Source: Mycobacteroides abscessus ATCC 19977
GTDB taxonomy: Bacteria > Actinomycetota > Actinomycetes > Mycobacteriales > Mycobacteriaceae
Direction of reading: 5' to 3'
Length of the DNA stretch: 64,000 bases
Assembly (NCBI RefSeq): GCF_000069185.1
Contig: NC_010397.1
Coordinates: forward strand, 2,170,001 to 2,234,000
Shown here: positions 48,801-57,093 of the stretch, one piece after another
Layout of the letters: every line of letters begins with the position of its first letter
Numbering within the stretch: the stretch's first letter is position 1
Position numbers and translations under genes: made by a program
The notes under the pieces: generated by a model
Told to the model about the DNA's origin: nothing
Databases searched by the model: none
The model's input: the letters and a program-made list of their open reading frames with translations, nothing else

Positions 48801-49468
48801 AGCTGATCGACAGCCAAAACTGGCGCAATGATTCCGATTTGGAGCAGGTCTACACGGCGTGGGGTGGGTTCGCCTACGGCCGCGGGCTCGATGGTGCCGC
48901 CGCCAGCGAGGACATGCGTCACCAATATCGGCGAATCGCGGTGGCCGCCAAGAACACCGATACCCGCGAACACGACATTGCCGATTCCGATGACTATTTC
49001 CAGTACCACGGCGGTATGGTCGCGGCGGTTCGGGCGCTCACCGGCAAGGCTCCGGCCGCCTACATCGGTGACAACACTCGACCCGACTCGGTGCGTACTC
49101 GCACGTTATCCGAAGAAACCACAAGGGTTTTCCGTGCGCGTGTGGTCAACCCGCGATGGTTGGAGGCGATGCGCCGGCACGGGTACAAGGGTGCCTTCGA
49201 AATGGCAGCCACCGTTGACTATCTGTTCGGATACGATGCGACCGCGAACGTGATGGCCGACTGGATGTATGAGCAGCTGACCAACAGCTATGTGCTCGAC
49301 GAGCAGAACCGCAAGTTCATGCAACAGTCAAACCCCTGGGCGCTGCACGGTATCGCGGAGAGACTGCTGGAGGCGGCCAGTCGTGGATTGTGGGAGAAGC
49401 CCGATCAGCAAGTTTTGGATGATTTGCGAAATGTCTTCCTCGAAACCGAGGGCGAGCTGGAGTCGTAG
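45845..49468 (+). CDS. cobN: CobN, cobaltochelatase large subunit
   Basis: 1,207 residues; Mg-chelatase H-subunit family, binds hydrogenobyrinate a,c-diamide and inserts cobalt with CobST-type ATPase partners that are not in this window. Blocks: FSAYPTKHARIGNAVGLDTP, VHLGKHGNLEWLPGK, NVLPTGRNFYSVDPKAVPSK and RIFGSKPGTYGAGLLQLIDS. GTG 45845 is the start (SDAPILILSTSDTDLLSA). A long minus-strand frame at 45827-47191 is only its shadow. Confidence 0.95.
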   Translation: MSDAPILILSTSDTDLLSARASGANYRWANPSRIHVDDLPGLLDGMGAVVVRLLGGRRGWEEGIDAVIASGVPAVVVSGEQAPDAELMECSTVPGGVALQVHRYLAEGGTTNLRQLHAFLSDTILMTGIGFEPPATNPAWGVLQREGARATPDGPTVAVLYYRAQQLAGNIAYVDALCTAIEDHGGNALPVYCASLRTAPPELLETLAAADAMVVTVLAAGGAIPAAVGAGGADDEWSVAHLAALDIPILQGLCLTSPREDWDANDDGMSPLDVATQVAVPEFDGRIITVPFSFKEIDGDGLITYVPDTERCARVAGIALRHAKLRSIPPGERRIAVVFSAYPTKHARIGNAVGLDTPASAVALLTAMRDAGYDVGADGDIPGLPATGRPAGDGDGDTLIHALIERGGQDPDWLTSDQLAGNPIRVPARQYREWFSRLAPGLAEQVVEHWGPPPGELFVDTSANPDGDIVIAALQAGNTVLLVQPPRGFGENPVAIYHDPDLPPSHHYLAAYRWLSASRDEGGFGADALVHLGKHGNLEWLPGKTVGLSADCATDAAIGDLPLIYPFLVNDPGEGTQAKRRAHATLVDHLIPPMARAETYGDIARLEQLLDEHANISALDPAKLPAIRQQIWTLMRAAKMDHDLGLDERPDEEVFDDMLLHVDGWLCEIKDVQIRDGLHILGSAPEGGAQVDLVLAILRARQMWAGEQSVPGLRQALGLAEDGTDDRSRVDEIDQQAHSLLTALQSASWSPDAADELTDDPQVAQILRFAATEVVPRLNGTDGEIDAVLRALDGRFIEAGPSGSPLRGLVNVLPTGRNFYSVDPKAVPSKLAWETGQAMADSLLDRYRSDYGDWPRSVGLSIWGTSAMRTSGDDIAEVLALLGVRPVWDDASRRVVSLEAIPLAELGRPRIDVTVRISGFFRDAFPHVVTMLDDAVALAAGLDEPAAQNYLRAHAETDRAEHGDWRRATMRIFGSKPGTYGAGLLQLIDSQNWRNDSDLEQVYTAWGGFAYGRGLDGAAASEDMRHQYRRIAVAAKNTDTREHDIADSDDYFQYHGGMVAAVRALTGKAPAAYIGDNTRPDSVRTRTLSEETTRVFRARVVNPRWLEAMRRHGYKGAFEMAATVDYLFGYDATANVMADWMYEQLTNSYVLDEQNRKFMQQSNPWALHGIAERLLEAASRGLWEKPDQQVLDDLRNVFLETEGELES

Positions 49469-49477
49469 CATCGGGGG

Positions 49478-49882
49478 ATGGCCCGGGACAAAGGCTTAGA
49501 CATCGCCACGGTTGCGATGGGCCGTTACATCTTGTTGACCACCTTCACCAAGGACGGGATACCGAAGCCCACCCCCATGTGGTTCGTCACCGAGGGCGAC
49601 GAGCTACTGATGACCACGGGGGGCGACTCCTGGAAGATCAAGCGCATCCGGCGGAGCCCCAAGGTGACGGTGGCCGTATGCACCCAACGCGGACGGGTGA
49701 TCAGCCCGACGGCCGAGGCCACCGCCGCCGTGGTCGAGGACCCGGCCTCGGTCGAACGCATCCGTGCCACGGTGATCAAGCGTTACGGGTTGTTCGGCCG
49801 GATGGTGTCCGCCTTCAACTCACGTCGCGTGGGCGTCAGGGTCGGAATTTCGGTGACGCTGGGCGCGCCGGAAGGTCACTGA
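49478..49882 (+). CDS. PPOX-class F420-binding protein (Rv2061c-like)
   Basis: 134 residues; pyridoxamine-oxidase-like split barrel of the F420-binding group. MGRYILLTTFTKDGIPKPTP and WKIKRIRRSPKVTVAVCTQR (Lys/Arg-rich, cofactor phosphates) are typical. Nine bases after cobN, same order as Rv2061c after cobN, so probably cotranscribed. Likely a small F420H2-dependent reductase; substrate unknown. A paralogue follows 10 bp later. Confidence 0.85.
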   Translation: MARDKGLDIATVAMGRYILLTTFTKDGIPKPTPMWFVTEGDELLMTTGGDSWKIKRIRRSPKVTVAVCTQRGRVISPTAEATAAVVEDPASVERIRATVIKRYGLFGRMVSAFNSRRVGVRVGISVTLGAPEGH

Positions 49883-49892
49883 CCTCCCTACG

Positions 49893-50294
49893 ATGGTCGG
49901 CATGGGTGCGAACCTCACGGTGCCGACGTTCGACGACATCTGCGCCGCCAAATATGTCTTGTTGACCACCTACACCAAAGACGGCCGGGCCAAGCCCGCC
50001 GCGGTGTGGGCGGCCCCGGAGAACGGCGAGCTGCTGGTGTGGACCGAGACCAACTCGTGGAAGGTGCGGCGCATCCGCAACACCCCGCGCGTGACGCTGG
50101 CCGTCTGTGATGTGCGGGGCAACGTTCGTAGCGGTGAGATCGAAGGAACTGCGAGGGTGCTGGACGCTGACGGCACCGAACGGGCTCGCGCGGCCATCAC
50201 CCGCAAGTACGGCGTACTGGGCTGGCTGCTGGTGAAGGCGAGCATCCTGCGTCGCGGGCGCAGCGGCACCATCGGGCTGGCCATCACCGGCTGA
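49893..50294 (+). CDS. Second PPOX-class F420-binding protein, tandem paralogue
   Basis: 133 residues, clearly homologous to the previous gene (AAKYVLLTTYTKDGRAKPAA; WKVRRIRNTPRVTLAVCDVR). Start is ATG 49893 or the ATG three codons later. Same predicted fold and cofactor; divergence between the two suggests different substrates. The 10-bp gap suggests one transcript. After its stop 38 bp separate it from fxsA. Confidence 0.85.
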   Translation: MVGMGANLTVPTFDDICAAKYVLLTTYTKDGRAKPAAVWAAPENGELLVWTETNSWKVRRIRNTPRVTLAVCDVRGNVRSGEIEGTARVLDADGTERARAAITRKYGVLGWLLVKASILRRGRSGTIGLAITG

Positions 50295-50332
50295 CCCGGG
50301 AACCTGGCGGCCGGCCGGCTCGTTGACGCGAT

Positions 50333-50845
50333 ATGTGGCCAGGCCTGTTTCTGCTGTACGTGATTGTCGAGGTGTCCGCCCTCGTGGCGTTGACCTCGAC
50401 GGTGGGCATCGGCTGGACCATCCTCGCCGTGGCAGGAGCCTTCGTCATCGGTCTCGTGCTGGCCGGTTCACAGGCCAGGCGAGCCCTTGGCCAGTTGCGA
50501 CGCGGTGGCAGGTCTCCCGGTGGGGCCATCGCCGACGGCGCGCTGATCGCGCTCGGCACCATTGCGGTGGTGATCCCCGGACTGGTGTCCTCGGCCCTCG
50601 GACTGCTGTTGCTTCTGCCGCCGACCCGTGCGGTGCTGCGGCCGCTCCTGGCATTCGTCGCGGCACGGCAGCTGAGCCGGCGTGCACCCCTGATCGGCGT
50701 CATCCCGACCGGATATGGCGCGTATCAGCGCACCGCACCCCGGCCGACCACGGTCGACTACATCGACGGCGAGGTGATTGACGTCGCCGACGAATCCGGC
50801 CCGCAGACCTATAGATATCGCCCCGGCCACGACCTGCCCGCGTAG
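50333..50845 (+). CDS. fxsA: FxsA-family membrane protein
   Basis: 170 residues; three or four membrane helices in the first 115 (PGLFLLYVIVEVSALVALTS, GWTILAVAGAFVIGLVLAGS, LGTIAVVIPGLVSSALGLLL) and a polar C-terminal tail. The Glu in IVEVSALV and the following pattern are typical of FxsA, best known for easing F-plasmid exclusion of phage T7 in E. coli; its cellular role is unclear. Placement before the amidohydrolase and lnt/ppm1 genes matches Rv2053c-Rv2051c. Confidence 0.85.
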   Translation: MWPGLFLLYVIVEVSALVALTSTVGIGWTILAVAGAFVIGLVLAGSQARRALGQLRRGGRSPGGAIADGALIALGTIAVVIPGLVSSALGLLLLLPPTRAVLRPLLAFVAARQLSRRAPLIGVIPTGYGAYQRTAPRPTTVDYIDGEVIDVADESGPQTYRYRPGHDLPA

Positions 50846-50874
50846 ACGTCGCCGAAACCCGGCAGAATTACCGA

Positions 50875-52572
50875 GTGCAGACTCGTTCGGATGCTCTTCG
50901 CGCAAGCGGCTCATCGCGGCCTGATGCTCTTCGCGCAAGCGGCTCATCGCGGCCTGGCGCTCTTCGCGCAAGCGGCTCATCGCAACTACTCATCAACGCC
51001 CGCGTGTACAGCCCGTCGCATCCGGCCGCGACCGCTATGGCGGTGACCGGCGATGTCATCAGCTGGATCGGCGAGGACGACCTCGGTCGGGCCGAGTTTC
51101 CGGATGCCGAGATCGTGGACCTGGAAGGTGCCTTCGTCGCGCCCGCGTTTGTCGATGCCCATGTCCACGTGACGGCACTCGGGCTATCCCTCATCGGGCT
51201 CGACTTGTCGGATGTGACCGCGCGCGAACAGTGCCTGGACCGGCTGGCCGCGTACGCGAGGGAGCATCCCAACGAGGTGATTTGGGGCCATGGCTGGGAC
51301 GAATCGCGGTGGCCGGATGGCCGTCCGTTGACCACCACCGAGCTCGACACGGCGGCATCCGGCCGGGCCGTTTACCTCGCCCGCATCGACGTGCATTCGG
51401 CCGCGGCGTCCACGGCACTGCGGCAGCAGGTGCCCGGACTTGCCGAGGCGGCGGGCTTTCACCCCGAGTGGCCACTGATCGGGGCGGCGCACCATCTGTT
51501 GCGGGCTCATGCGCGCGGAGCGTTCTCGGCCGCTGGGCGAGCACAGGCGCGTCGGGCGGCCCTGGACGCCGCCGCGTCGCTCGGGATCGTATCGGTGCAC
51601 GAATGCGGAGGGCCCGAGATCGGTGGGTTGGAGGACTTCCGTGAGCTGTTGGCCACCGAGCACGGAGTGCAGGTCACCGGGTACTGGGGAGAACCGGCCC
51701 GCGACCCTGACCACGCGGGTGAGCTCGTCGCCGCCACGGGGGCGGCGGGTCTGGCCGGGGACCTCTTCGTCGATGGGGCGTTGGGATCGCGTACCGCCTG
51801 GCTACGGGAGCCCTATCACGACGCGCCGCATACCTGCGGAAGCAGACATCTGGACGCCGAAACAGTTGAAGCGCATCTGGACTCGTGCACGCGGGCCGGC
51901 ATCACGGCGGGGTTCCACGTGATAGGAGATGCCGCCGTCACCCAGGTTATCGACGCCCTGGGCCGGGTTGCCGAGCGGCACGGGGTGCCCGCAGTGGCGC
52001 GGTGTGGCCACCGCCTGGAGCACCTCGAAATGGTGTCCGCCGCGCAGGCCGGACAACTTGGTCGTCTCGGGGTGATTGCCAGCGTGCAACCGGCCTTCGA
52101 CGCCCTCTGGGGCGGTCCAGACGGCATGTATGCCGACAGGCTCGGCGCGGACCGGGGTACTCAGCTAAACCCGCTGGCGCTGTTAGCATCCCAAGGCGTG
52201 CCCCTAGCGTTCGGTTCCGACGCCCCCGTCACGCCCATGAACCCGTGGGTGACGGTGCGGGCAGCAGCACATCACCGCACCCCGAGTAGTTCGGTATCGG
52301 TGCGCGCGGCATTCGGCGCCGCTACCCGAGGTGGCTGGCGCGCGCAGGGGGTTCACGACGGTGTGACCGGCACGCTGACCCCGGGAGCGCTTGCCAGCTA
52401 CGCGATCTGGGAGACAGGGGACTTGACCATCAACACCAGTCAACCGGGAGTTCAGCGCTGGTCCACCGACCCGCGTTCGCGTGTGCCGGCCTTACCGGAT
52501 CTGTCGGACGGCGCCGCAGCGCTCCCCACGTGTCTTCGAACCGTCCACCGCGGCAAGGTGATCCATGGCTGA
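50875..52572 (+). CDS. YtcJ-like metal-dependent amidohydrolase with a repeat-derived N-terminus
   Basis: 565 residues; amidohydrolase superfamily TIM barrel with the metal motif [12 protein letters not shown] and a small beta domain before it. Other marks: [26 protein letters not shown] and [13 protein letters not shown]. Substrate unknown. The native fold seems to start at [10 protein letters not shown]; before it lie about 37 residues made of 11-residue units ([11 protein letters not shown]) encoded by tandem 33-bp repeats. GTG 50875 is used; the true start may lie further in. Overlaps lnt by 8 bp. Confidence 0.85.
   Translation: MQTRSDALRASGSSRPDALRASGSSRPGALRASGSSQLLINARVYSPSHPAATAMAVTGDVISWIGEDDLGRAEFPDAEIVDLEGAFVAPAFVDAHVHVTALGLSLIGLDLSDVTAREQCLDRLAAYAREHPNEVIWGHGWDESRWPDGRPLTTTELDTAASGRAVYLARIDVHSAAASTALRQQVPGLAEAAGFHPEWPLIGAAHHLLRAHARGAFSAAGRAQARRAALDAAASLGIVSVHECGGPEIGGLEDFRELLATEHGVQVTGYWGEPARDPDHAGELVAATGAAGLAGDLFVDGALGSRTAWLREPYHDAPHTCGSRHLDAETVEAHLDSCTRAGITAGFHVIGDAAVTQVIDALGRVAERHGVPAVARCGHRLEHLEMVSAAQAGQLGRLGVIASVQPAFDALWGGPDGMYADRLGADRGTQLNPLALLASQGVPLAFGSDAPVTPMNPWVTVRAAAHHRTPSSSVSVRAAFGAATRGGWRAQGVHDGVTGTLTPGALASYAIWETGDLTINTSQPGVQRWSTDPRSRVPALPDLSDGAAALPTCLRTVHRGKVIHG
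50889..50982. repeat. Tandem 33-bp repeats (almost 3 units) at the amidohydrolase start
   Basis: Near-identical units spaced exactly 33 bp, each containing the reverse complement of GATGAGCCGCTTGCGCGAAG. Same unit and orientation relative to the gene as in sigL, 43 kb away, and the same 11-residue product ([11 protein letters not shown] against ASGSSQPDTLR). Confidence 0.9.
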
Positions 52573-54373
52573 CGAAACAGTCGAGGAGTCTGTTGCCGAG
52601 ACTCGTGGCGATGAAGTGGCTGACCTCGGCGGCGAGCGGACCGAGGATTCGATAGCCGACGAACCCGAGGCTCCCGCCGAGACTGGTCCCTCGCGCGGCA
52701 AGCTTTTCGCGGCGGCGGTAGGTGCCCGCATCGTCGCATTCGGTCGGGCGTGGATGCGAACGGCCACCCGCCAGGGCGCGGCGCTTATCGCGGGCCTGGC
52801 ATTGTGCGCGAGCTTCCCGCCGTGGGGTTTCTGGTGGGCGGCATTTCCCGCGCTGTCGGTCCTGGGGCTGGTGCTCTGGTCGCCGAGAACCACGCTGCGC
52901 GGTGGACTCGGGTACGGGCTGCTCTTCGGTCTCGCGTTCTTCATCCCGCTGCTGCCCTGGACCGGGCAGCTGGTGGGTGCCGTGCCCTGGTTGGCGCTGT
53001 CCCTGCTATGCGCGCTGTGGGTGGCACTGTTCGGGCTGCTTGCCGTCGCGGTGCGGAACCTGCCCGGTTGGCCGTTGTGGTTCGCCGCGGCGTGGTCAGC
53101 CACGGAGTGGGGCAAGGCGAGCATCCCATTTGGTGGATTCCCGTGGGGCCGTGTTGCATTCGGACAGGGCGACAGCCCAATGTTGGGCCTTGCGCGGTAC
53201 GGGGGAGCGCCGCTGGTGTCCTTCGCGGTGGCCCTCGGGGCATTCGCGGTGACCGCGCTGGGCATCGAGATGTACCGCTGGTGGCGCAGCCCTTCGGTGG
53301 GCCCGGATGGTGCCCGCCCCATGCCCTCGGTGCTACTGCCGGGAGTGTGTGTATGTCTTGTCCTGTTCGCGATGGCGATCAGCTGGCAGCAGGTTCGGCA
53401 CGCCAGCCATGGCGCGACCGACGGGCGGACTGTCACCGTCGCCGCTGTTCAGGGGAATGTGCCCCGGCTGGGCCTGGATTTCAACGCGCAGCGGCGCGCC
53501 GTGCTGGATTACCACGTCAAGGAGACCGTCCTGCTCGCTCAGGATGTCAAGGCCGGGAAGGCCCCCGCCCCGCAGTTCGTGGTGTGGCCCGAGAATTCCT
53601 CAGACATCGATCCCATCCGAAACGCCGACGCGGCCGAGGCCATCAACGAGGCGGCGCAAGCCATCGGGGTGCCGATTCTTGTGGGTGGCGTGCTGCGGCA
53701 CCCGGACTCCACCCCCGAACAACCGAAGTCGATCAACTCGATCATCGTGTGGGACCCGAACACCGGCCCCGGCGAACGTCATGACAAGCAGATCGTGCAG
53801 CCGTTCGGTGAGTATTTGCCGTGGCGCAGCTTCTTCGCGCACTTCTCCGAGTACGCCGATCGCGCCGGATACTTCGTGCCTGGGGACGGCAACGGTGTCG
53901 TCACTGCCGGCGGCGTCAACATCGGTGTCGCCACGTGCTGGGAGGTGCTCTTCGACAGGGCGCTGCGCCAATCCACACTCAACGGTGCCGAGATTCTCGC
54001 GGTACCGAGCAACAATGCCCTGTTCGGCAGCGCGATGAGCGAGCAGCAACTGGCCATCTCGAAGGTGCGGGCCGTTGAACACGACCGTGAAGTCGTCGTC
54101 GTCGGAACCACCGGGATCAGCGCCTTTGTCTCCCCGGACGGGGTCGACGCGGGTCGCACCACGTTCTTCGAACCGGCGTACATCGATATGCAGGTGCGAC
54201 TGCACAACGACCTGACACCCGCCACGCAATGGGGTCCCTGGGTGGAATGGGCGCTTGCTCTGATCGCCGGACTGGCCGTCCTGGCCTCGGCTGGCCTGGC
54301 GATACTGCACAATGGAGGGCTGAAGAGGCCGGAACCCGAGGTTGAGCCGGCCTCACCGACTAAGGAGACCTGA
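52565..54373 (+). CDS. lnt: Lnt, apolipoprotein N-acyltransferase
   Basis: 602 residues. An acidic N-terminal cytosolic stretch of about 50 residues precedes seven or so membrane helices, then a nitrilase-like domain with Glu in VVWPENSSD, Lys in [14 protein letters not shown] and Cys in [10 protein letters not shown], and a final helix. It transfers the third acyl chain to lipoproteins such as LppK. Here it is a separate gene, while M. tuberculosis fuses it to Ppm1 in Rv2051c. Overlaps the amidohydrolase by 8 bp and is followed by ppm1 after 5 bp. Confidence 0.94.
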   Translation: MADETVEESVAETRGDEVADLGGERTEDSIADEPEAPAETGPSRGKLFAAAVGARIVAFGRAWMRTATRQGAALIAGLALCASFPPWGFWWAAFPALSVLGLVLWSPRTTLRGGLGYGLLFGLAFFIPLLPWTGQLVGAVPWLALSLLCALWVALFGLLAVAVRNLPGWPLWFAAAWSATEWGKASIPFGGFPWGRVAFGQGDSPMLGLARYGGAPLVSFAVALGAFAVTALGIEMYRWWRSPSVGPDGARPMPSVLLPGVCVCLVLFAMAISWQQVRHASHGATDGRTVTVAAVQGNVPRLGLDFNAQRRAVLDYHVKETVLLAQDVKAGKAPAPQFVVWPENSSDIDPIRNADAAEAINEAAQAIGVPILVGGVLRHPDSTPEQPKSINSIIVWDPNTGPGERHDKQIVQPFGEYLPWRSFFAHFSEYADRAGYFVPGDGNGVVTAGGVNIGVATCWEVLFDRALRQSTLNGAEILAVPSNNALFGSAMSEQQLAISKVRAVEHDREVVVVGTTGISAFVSPDGVDAGRTTFFEPAYIDMQVRLHNDLTPATQWGPWVEWALALIAGLAVLASAGLAILHNGGLKRPEPEVEPASPTKET

Positions 54374-54378
54374 CCGGA

Positions 54379-55140
54379 GTGGATCCCGTGACCGAACGTC
54401 CGAGTGCCCGGACCCTGGTGATCATTCCGACGTACAACGAGCGGGAGAACCTCCCGCTGATCCTCGGTCGGTTGCACAAGGCACAGCCCGATGTGCACGT
54501 GTTGATAGTCGATGACGGGAGTCCGGACGGTACCGGGGAACTGGCCGACGAGGCCGCCCTCGCCGACCCTGACCGTGTGCACGTCATGCATCGCAAGGAA
54601 AAGGGCGGCCTGGGTGCCGCGTACATTGCGGGGTTCGGCTGGGGTTTGGCCCGTCAGTACTCGGTGCTGGTGGAGATGGACGCCGACGGCAGCCACGCCC
54701 CCGAGCAGCTGTCCCGACTGCTGGACGCAGTGGACGCCGGGGCGGATCTGGCGATCGGTTCGCGGTACGTGCCCGGCGGCACCGTGGTCAACTGGCCGTG
54801 GCGCCGACTGGTGCTGTCCCGCAGCGCGAACGTGTATGCCCGGCTGGTGCTGGGCGTGAAACCGCACGACATCACCGCGGGCTACCGCGCGTACCGGCGT
54901 GAGGTATTGGAAAAGCTGGATTTGGGAGCCGTCGAATCACACGGCTACTGCTTCCAGATCGACCTGACACTGCGCACCATCGCCCACGGCTTCGAAGTCG
55001 CCGAGGTTCCGATCACCTTCACCGAACGTGCGATCGGAGAGTCCAAGATGAGTGGCTCGATCATCAACGAGGCCCTGGTCAAGGTGACCAAGTGGGGTGT
55101 GCAAAGCCGCTTGGACCGGGCCCGCGGCGTCAATCGCTGA
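54379..55140 (+). CDS. ppm1: Ppm1, polyprenol-phosphate mannosyltransferase
   Basis: 253 residues; GT2 enzyme making polyprenyl-phosphomannose from GDP-mannose for lipoarabinomannan and protein O-mannosylation. Motifs: [51 protein letters not shown], and [14 protein letters not shown] near the end. No membrane helix, so it depends on Lnt to hold it at the membrane, consistent with their 5-bp spacing. GTG 54379 or GTG 54388 is the start. Confidence 0.94.
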   Translation: MDPVTERPSARTLVIIPTYNERENLPLILGRLHKAQPDVHVLIVDDGSPDGTGELADEAALADPDRVHVMHRKEKGGLGAAYIAGFGWGLARQYSVLVEMDADGSHAPEQLSRLLDAVDAGADLAIGSRYVPGGTVVNWPWRRLVLSRSANVYARLVLGVKPHDITAGYRAYRREVLEKLDLGAVESHGYCFQIDLTLRTIAHGFEVAEVPITFTERAIGESKMSGSIINEALVKVTKWGVQSRLDRARGVNR

Positions 55141-55152
55141 GGTATCCGATCC

Positions 55153-55623
55153 TCAGGCGTTGCAGGCCATCAGGCCACCGTCGACAGGAACAACCGCGCC
55201 GGTCAGATCTGACGCGACCGGTAGCACACGCGGTGCGCCAGCGAGCGTAGGCGTCCTTGTCCTCGGCGGGGATCGCGTCCGTCATCGCGGTATCGATGGT
55301 CCCGGACAGATGCAGTTGACCGTGATTCCGTCCCGTCCCAGATCGTCTGCCAGGCATTGTTCACGAGGATGTCGAGACGGCCGAACCGCGCACCCGCGGC
55401 AGCGACGACCTCGCTGATTTGTGCGTCATCGGTGACGTCCAGGGCCCCAGGGCACGGCACGCTCACCGATCGCGTCGGCGACTACTGCCGCGTCTTCCAG
55501 ACGCCGATCGGTGACTGCGACAAATGCCCCGTCCTCGGCGAAAATCCGGACAGTGGCTCACCCCTGGGCGGCGCCGGTGATCAGCACGGCCGATCCCGCT
55601 ATAGACCTGCCCGACACACTCAT
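55153..55623 (-). pseudogene. Decayed SDR-family oxidoreductase gene
   Basis: The minus strand from ATG 55623 reads an SDR start with VLITGAAQG, then a stop. In other frames follow TVRIFAEDGAFVAVTD, LDVTDDAQISEVV, GRFGRLDILVNNA-like sequence, DGITVNCICPGTIDTAMTD and the end LTGAVVPVDGGLMACNA. Known SDR order is preserved but split over at least three frames, with the catalytic Ser-Tyr-Lys part missing. The gene is therefore dead. It fills the 495-bp stretch between ppm1 and rbpA; no other gene is seen there. Confidence 0.8.
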
Positions 55624-55635
55624 GGGTGTGCGTGA

Positions 55636-55971
55636 CTAGCCGCGGCGGCGACCCTTGATCAGCTCCAGGCGCTCTTTGAGCAGTTCATCAAGCTCTTCGA
55701 CACTGCGGCGTTCCAGGAGCATGTCCCAGTGTGTGCGGGGCGGCTTGACCTTCTTGGGTTCGGGCACGTCGCCATCAAGCAGTGTGCCCTCCAGGCCGTT
55801 GCGGCACGCCCAGTTGGCCGGGATCTCGGCGTCATGAGCGAACGGAACATCGAACTCTTCGCCGTTCTCGGTGCGATAACGGGCCATGCGACGCGGCGCC
55901 AGGTCGTGGTCACGATCGGTTTCGTAGCTGACGGCGCCGAGTCGGCTGCCTCGTAGAACACGATCTGCCAT
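55636..55971 (-). CDS. rbpA: RbpA, RNA polymerase-binding protein
   Basis: 111 residues, matching Rv2050. N-terminal tail (MADRVLRGSRLGAVSYETDR), zinc-ribbon-like core domain (EEFDVPFAHDAEIPANWACR), basic linker (PKKVKPPRTHWDMLL) contacting promoter DNA, and a sigma-interaction domain (RSVEELDELLKERLELIKG). It stabilises open complexes with SigA/SigB. AGAGGAG sits just before ATG 55971. A TATAAT hexamer lies about 125 bp upstream. Confidence 0.97.
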   Translation of the reverse strand: MADRVLRGSRLGAVSYETDRDHDLAPRRMARYRTENGEEFDVPFAHDAEIPANWACRNGLEGTLLDGDVPEPKKVKPPRTHWDMLLERRSVEELDELLKERLELIKGRRRG

Positions 55972-56093
55972 GTGTACTTCTCCTCTTCACTGCGGGTCTG
56001 TGCGATCGGATCCCGCGTTCGATTGCTGGTGGCTGTCTACCTCAACGCGGTATCCGCGGCGTTAGTTCCCTGTTCACGCAGGTTGTGGCCCTC

Positions 56094-56109
56094 ATTATAG
56101 TTCGTGAAC
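56094..56109 (-). promoter_or_regulatory. rbpA promoter -10 with adjoining inverted repeat
   Basis: On the minus strand TATAAT (56099-56094) is immediately preceded by GTTCACGAAC (56109-56100), a near-palindrome with arms GTTC and GAAC. No convincing -35 is seen at 17 bp (CGGTCA). The start codon of rbpA is about 122 bp downstream, leaving a long 5' leader. Confidence 0.5.
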
Positions 56110-56167
56110 ACTCGCCTGACCGTCACCGCTACGCATCTGTGACGCGTGGCGGAGTTTTACGTCCGCG

Positions 56168-57061
56168 TCAACTGCGCTGCGCGGTCGTGATTGCCGCCCG
56201 GCCGTCGACCGAGGACCGACCGACATCGGCGGACGCGTAGTGCTGCAGTAGCTCGCGCGTGGTCAGGTGCGCCTCGCAGGTGAAGCCATGCGCGGCCAGC
56301 AGAGCGTCCGCGCCGGTCGCGGTGAGCCCGGTGAGATACGGTTCCCCGAACCGGGCAGCGGCCTGGGTCCAGAGCCGGGCGCGAAGGGACGTACTGTCTC
56401 CGGCCACGACATCGGTGTCCAGATAGTCGAAAACCAGGCGGCTGCCGGGCGCACACAACGAGGCGAGATCGGCCAAAGTCGCATCAAGCGCTTCCCGGGT
56501 GAGGTAAGCGGTGACGCCAAGCCAAACGACCAGGCTCGGCCGGGTGGGGTCGAATCCGCTGTCGAGAAGCTTCTCGCGGAGCGTGTCGTGCTCGAAATCG
56601 CAAGGAACCCAAACAATCGGGTTGGGGGATTGCACTGGCCGGAGCCGCTCCATGACGGCCCGTTTGTCTGCTTGAGTGGTTGGTGCGTCCACCTCGAAGA
56701 TCTTCACGGTGCTGTTCGAGACTCGGCGCAACGCGGTGGTGTCGAATCCGGCACCCAACAGCACCAGCTGGTCGACACCATCGTTGACGGCGGCCTCGAC
56801 CACGTCGTCGGTGTAGCGCGCCCTCAAGACCAAGAAAAAGTGGCCGGCTGCGCCGAATACAGATTTCAGCACCTCGATGAATGCGCGCGCGGCCAGGGGA
56901 TGGATCAAACACACCCGTAATAAGGGACTGTGGATGAAGTACCGCGAGTAGGGATCATCGAGCAGACGACGATCCGGCGGCTGCAACGTTTCCGCTGCGC
57001 GCTGGGCGGCACAGGATTGCGCCGTGAAGCTCGCCCGGCGATCGAGGCGCCGACTTTTCAC
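56168..57061 (-). CDS. SAM-dependent methyltransferase, PF04072 (LCMT-like) family
   Basis: 297 residues. Motifs: RLLDDPYSRYFI, DQLVLLGAGFDTTALRR (SAM loop), FEVDAPTTQADKRAVMERL (acidic loop) and WLGVTAYLTREALDATL. Mycobacteria carry many such enzymes, usually O-methyltransferases of lipids or polyketides. GTG 57061 has GGAG eight bases upstream; the much longer frame to 58183 is an antisense reading of mmpL. It follows mmpL by 32 bp on the same strand, so mmpS-mmpL-methyltransferase is one operon, facing a polyketide synthase whose product it may modify. Confidence 0.82.
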   Translation of the reverse strand: MKSRRLDRRASFTAQSCAAQRAAETLQPPDRRLLDDPYSRYFIHSPLLRVCLIHPLAARAFIEVLKSVFGAAGHFFLVLRARYTDDVVEAAVNDGVDQLVLLGAGFDTTALRRVSNSTVKIFEVDAPTTQADKRAVMERLRPVQSPNPIVWVPCDFEHDTLREKLLDSGFDPTRPSLVVWLGVTAYLTREALDATLADLASLCAPGSRLVFDYLDTDVVAGDSTSLRARLWTQAAARFGEPYLTGLTATGADALLAAHGFTCEAHLTTRELLQHYASADVGRSSVDGRAAITTAQRS

Positions 57062-57093
57062 GCGGTGGTCTCCGAATCTCTGGTAGCCGACAA

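Noticed and set aside
56090..56130. PafBC-dependent (RecA-NDp type) promoter of rbpA
   Set aside because: The upstream sequence does not match the TGTCRGTG-type motif as I recall it.
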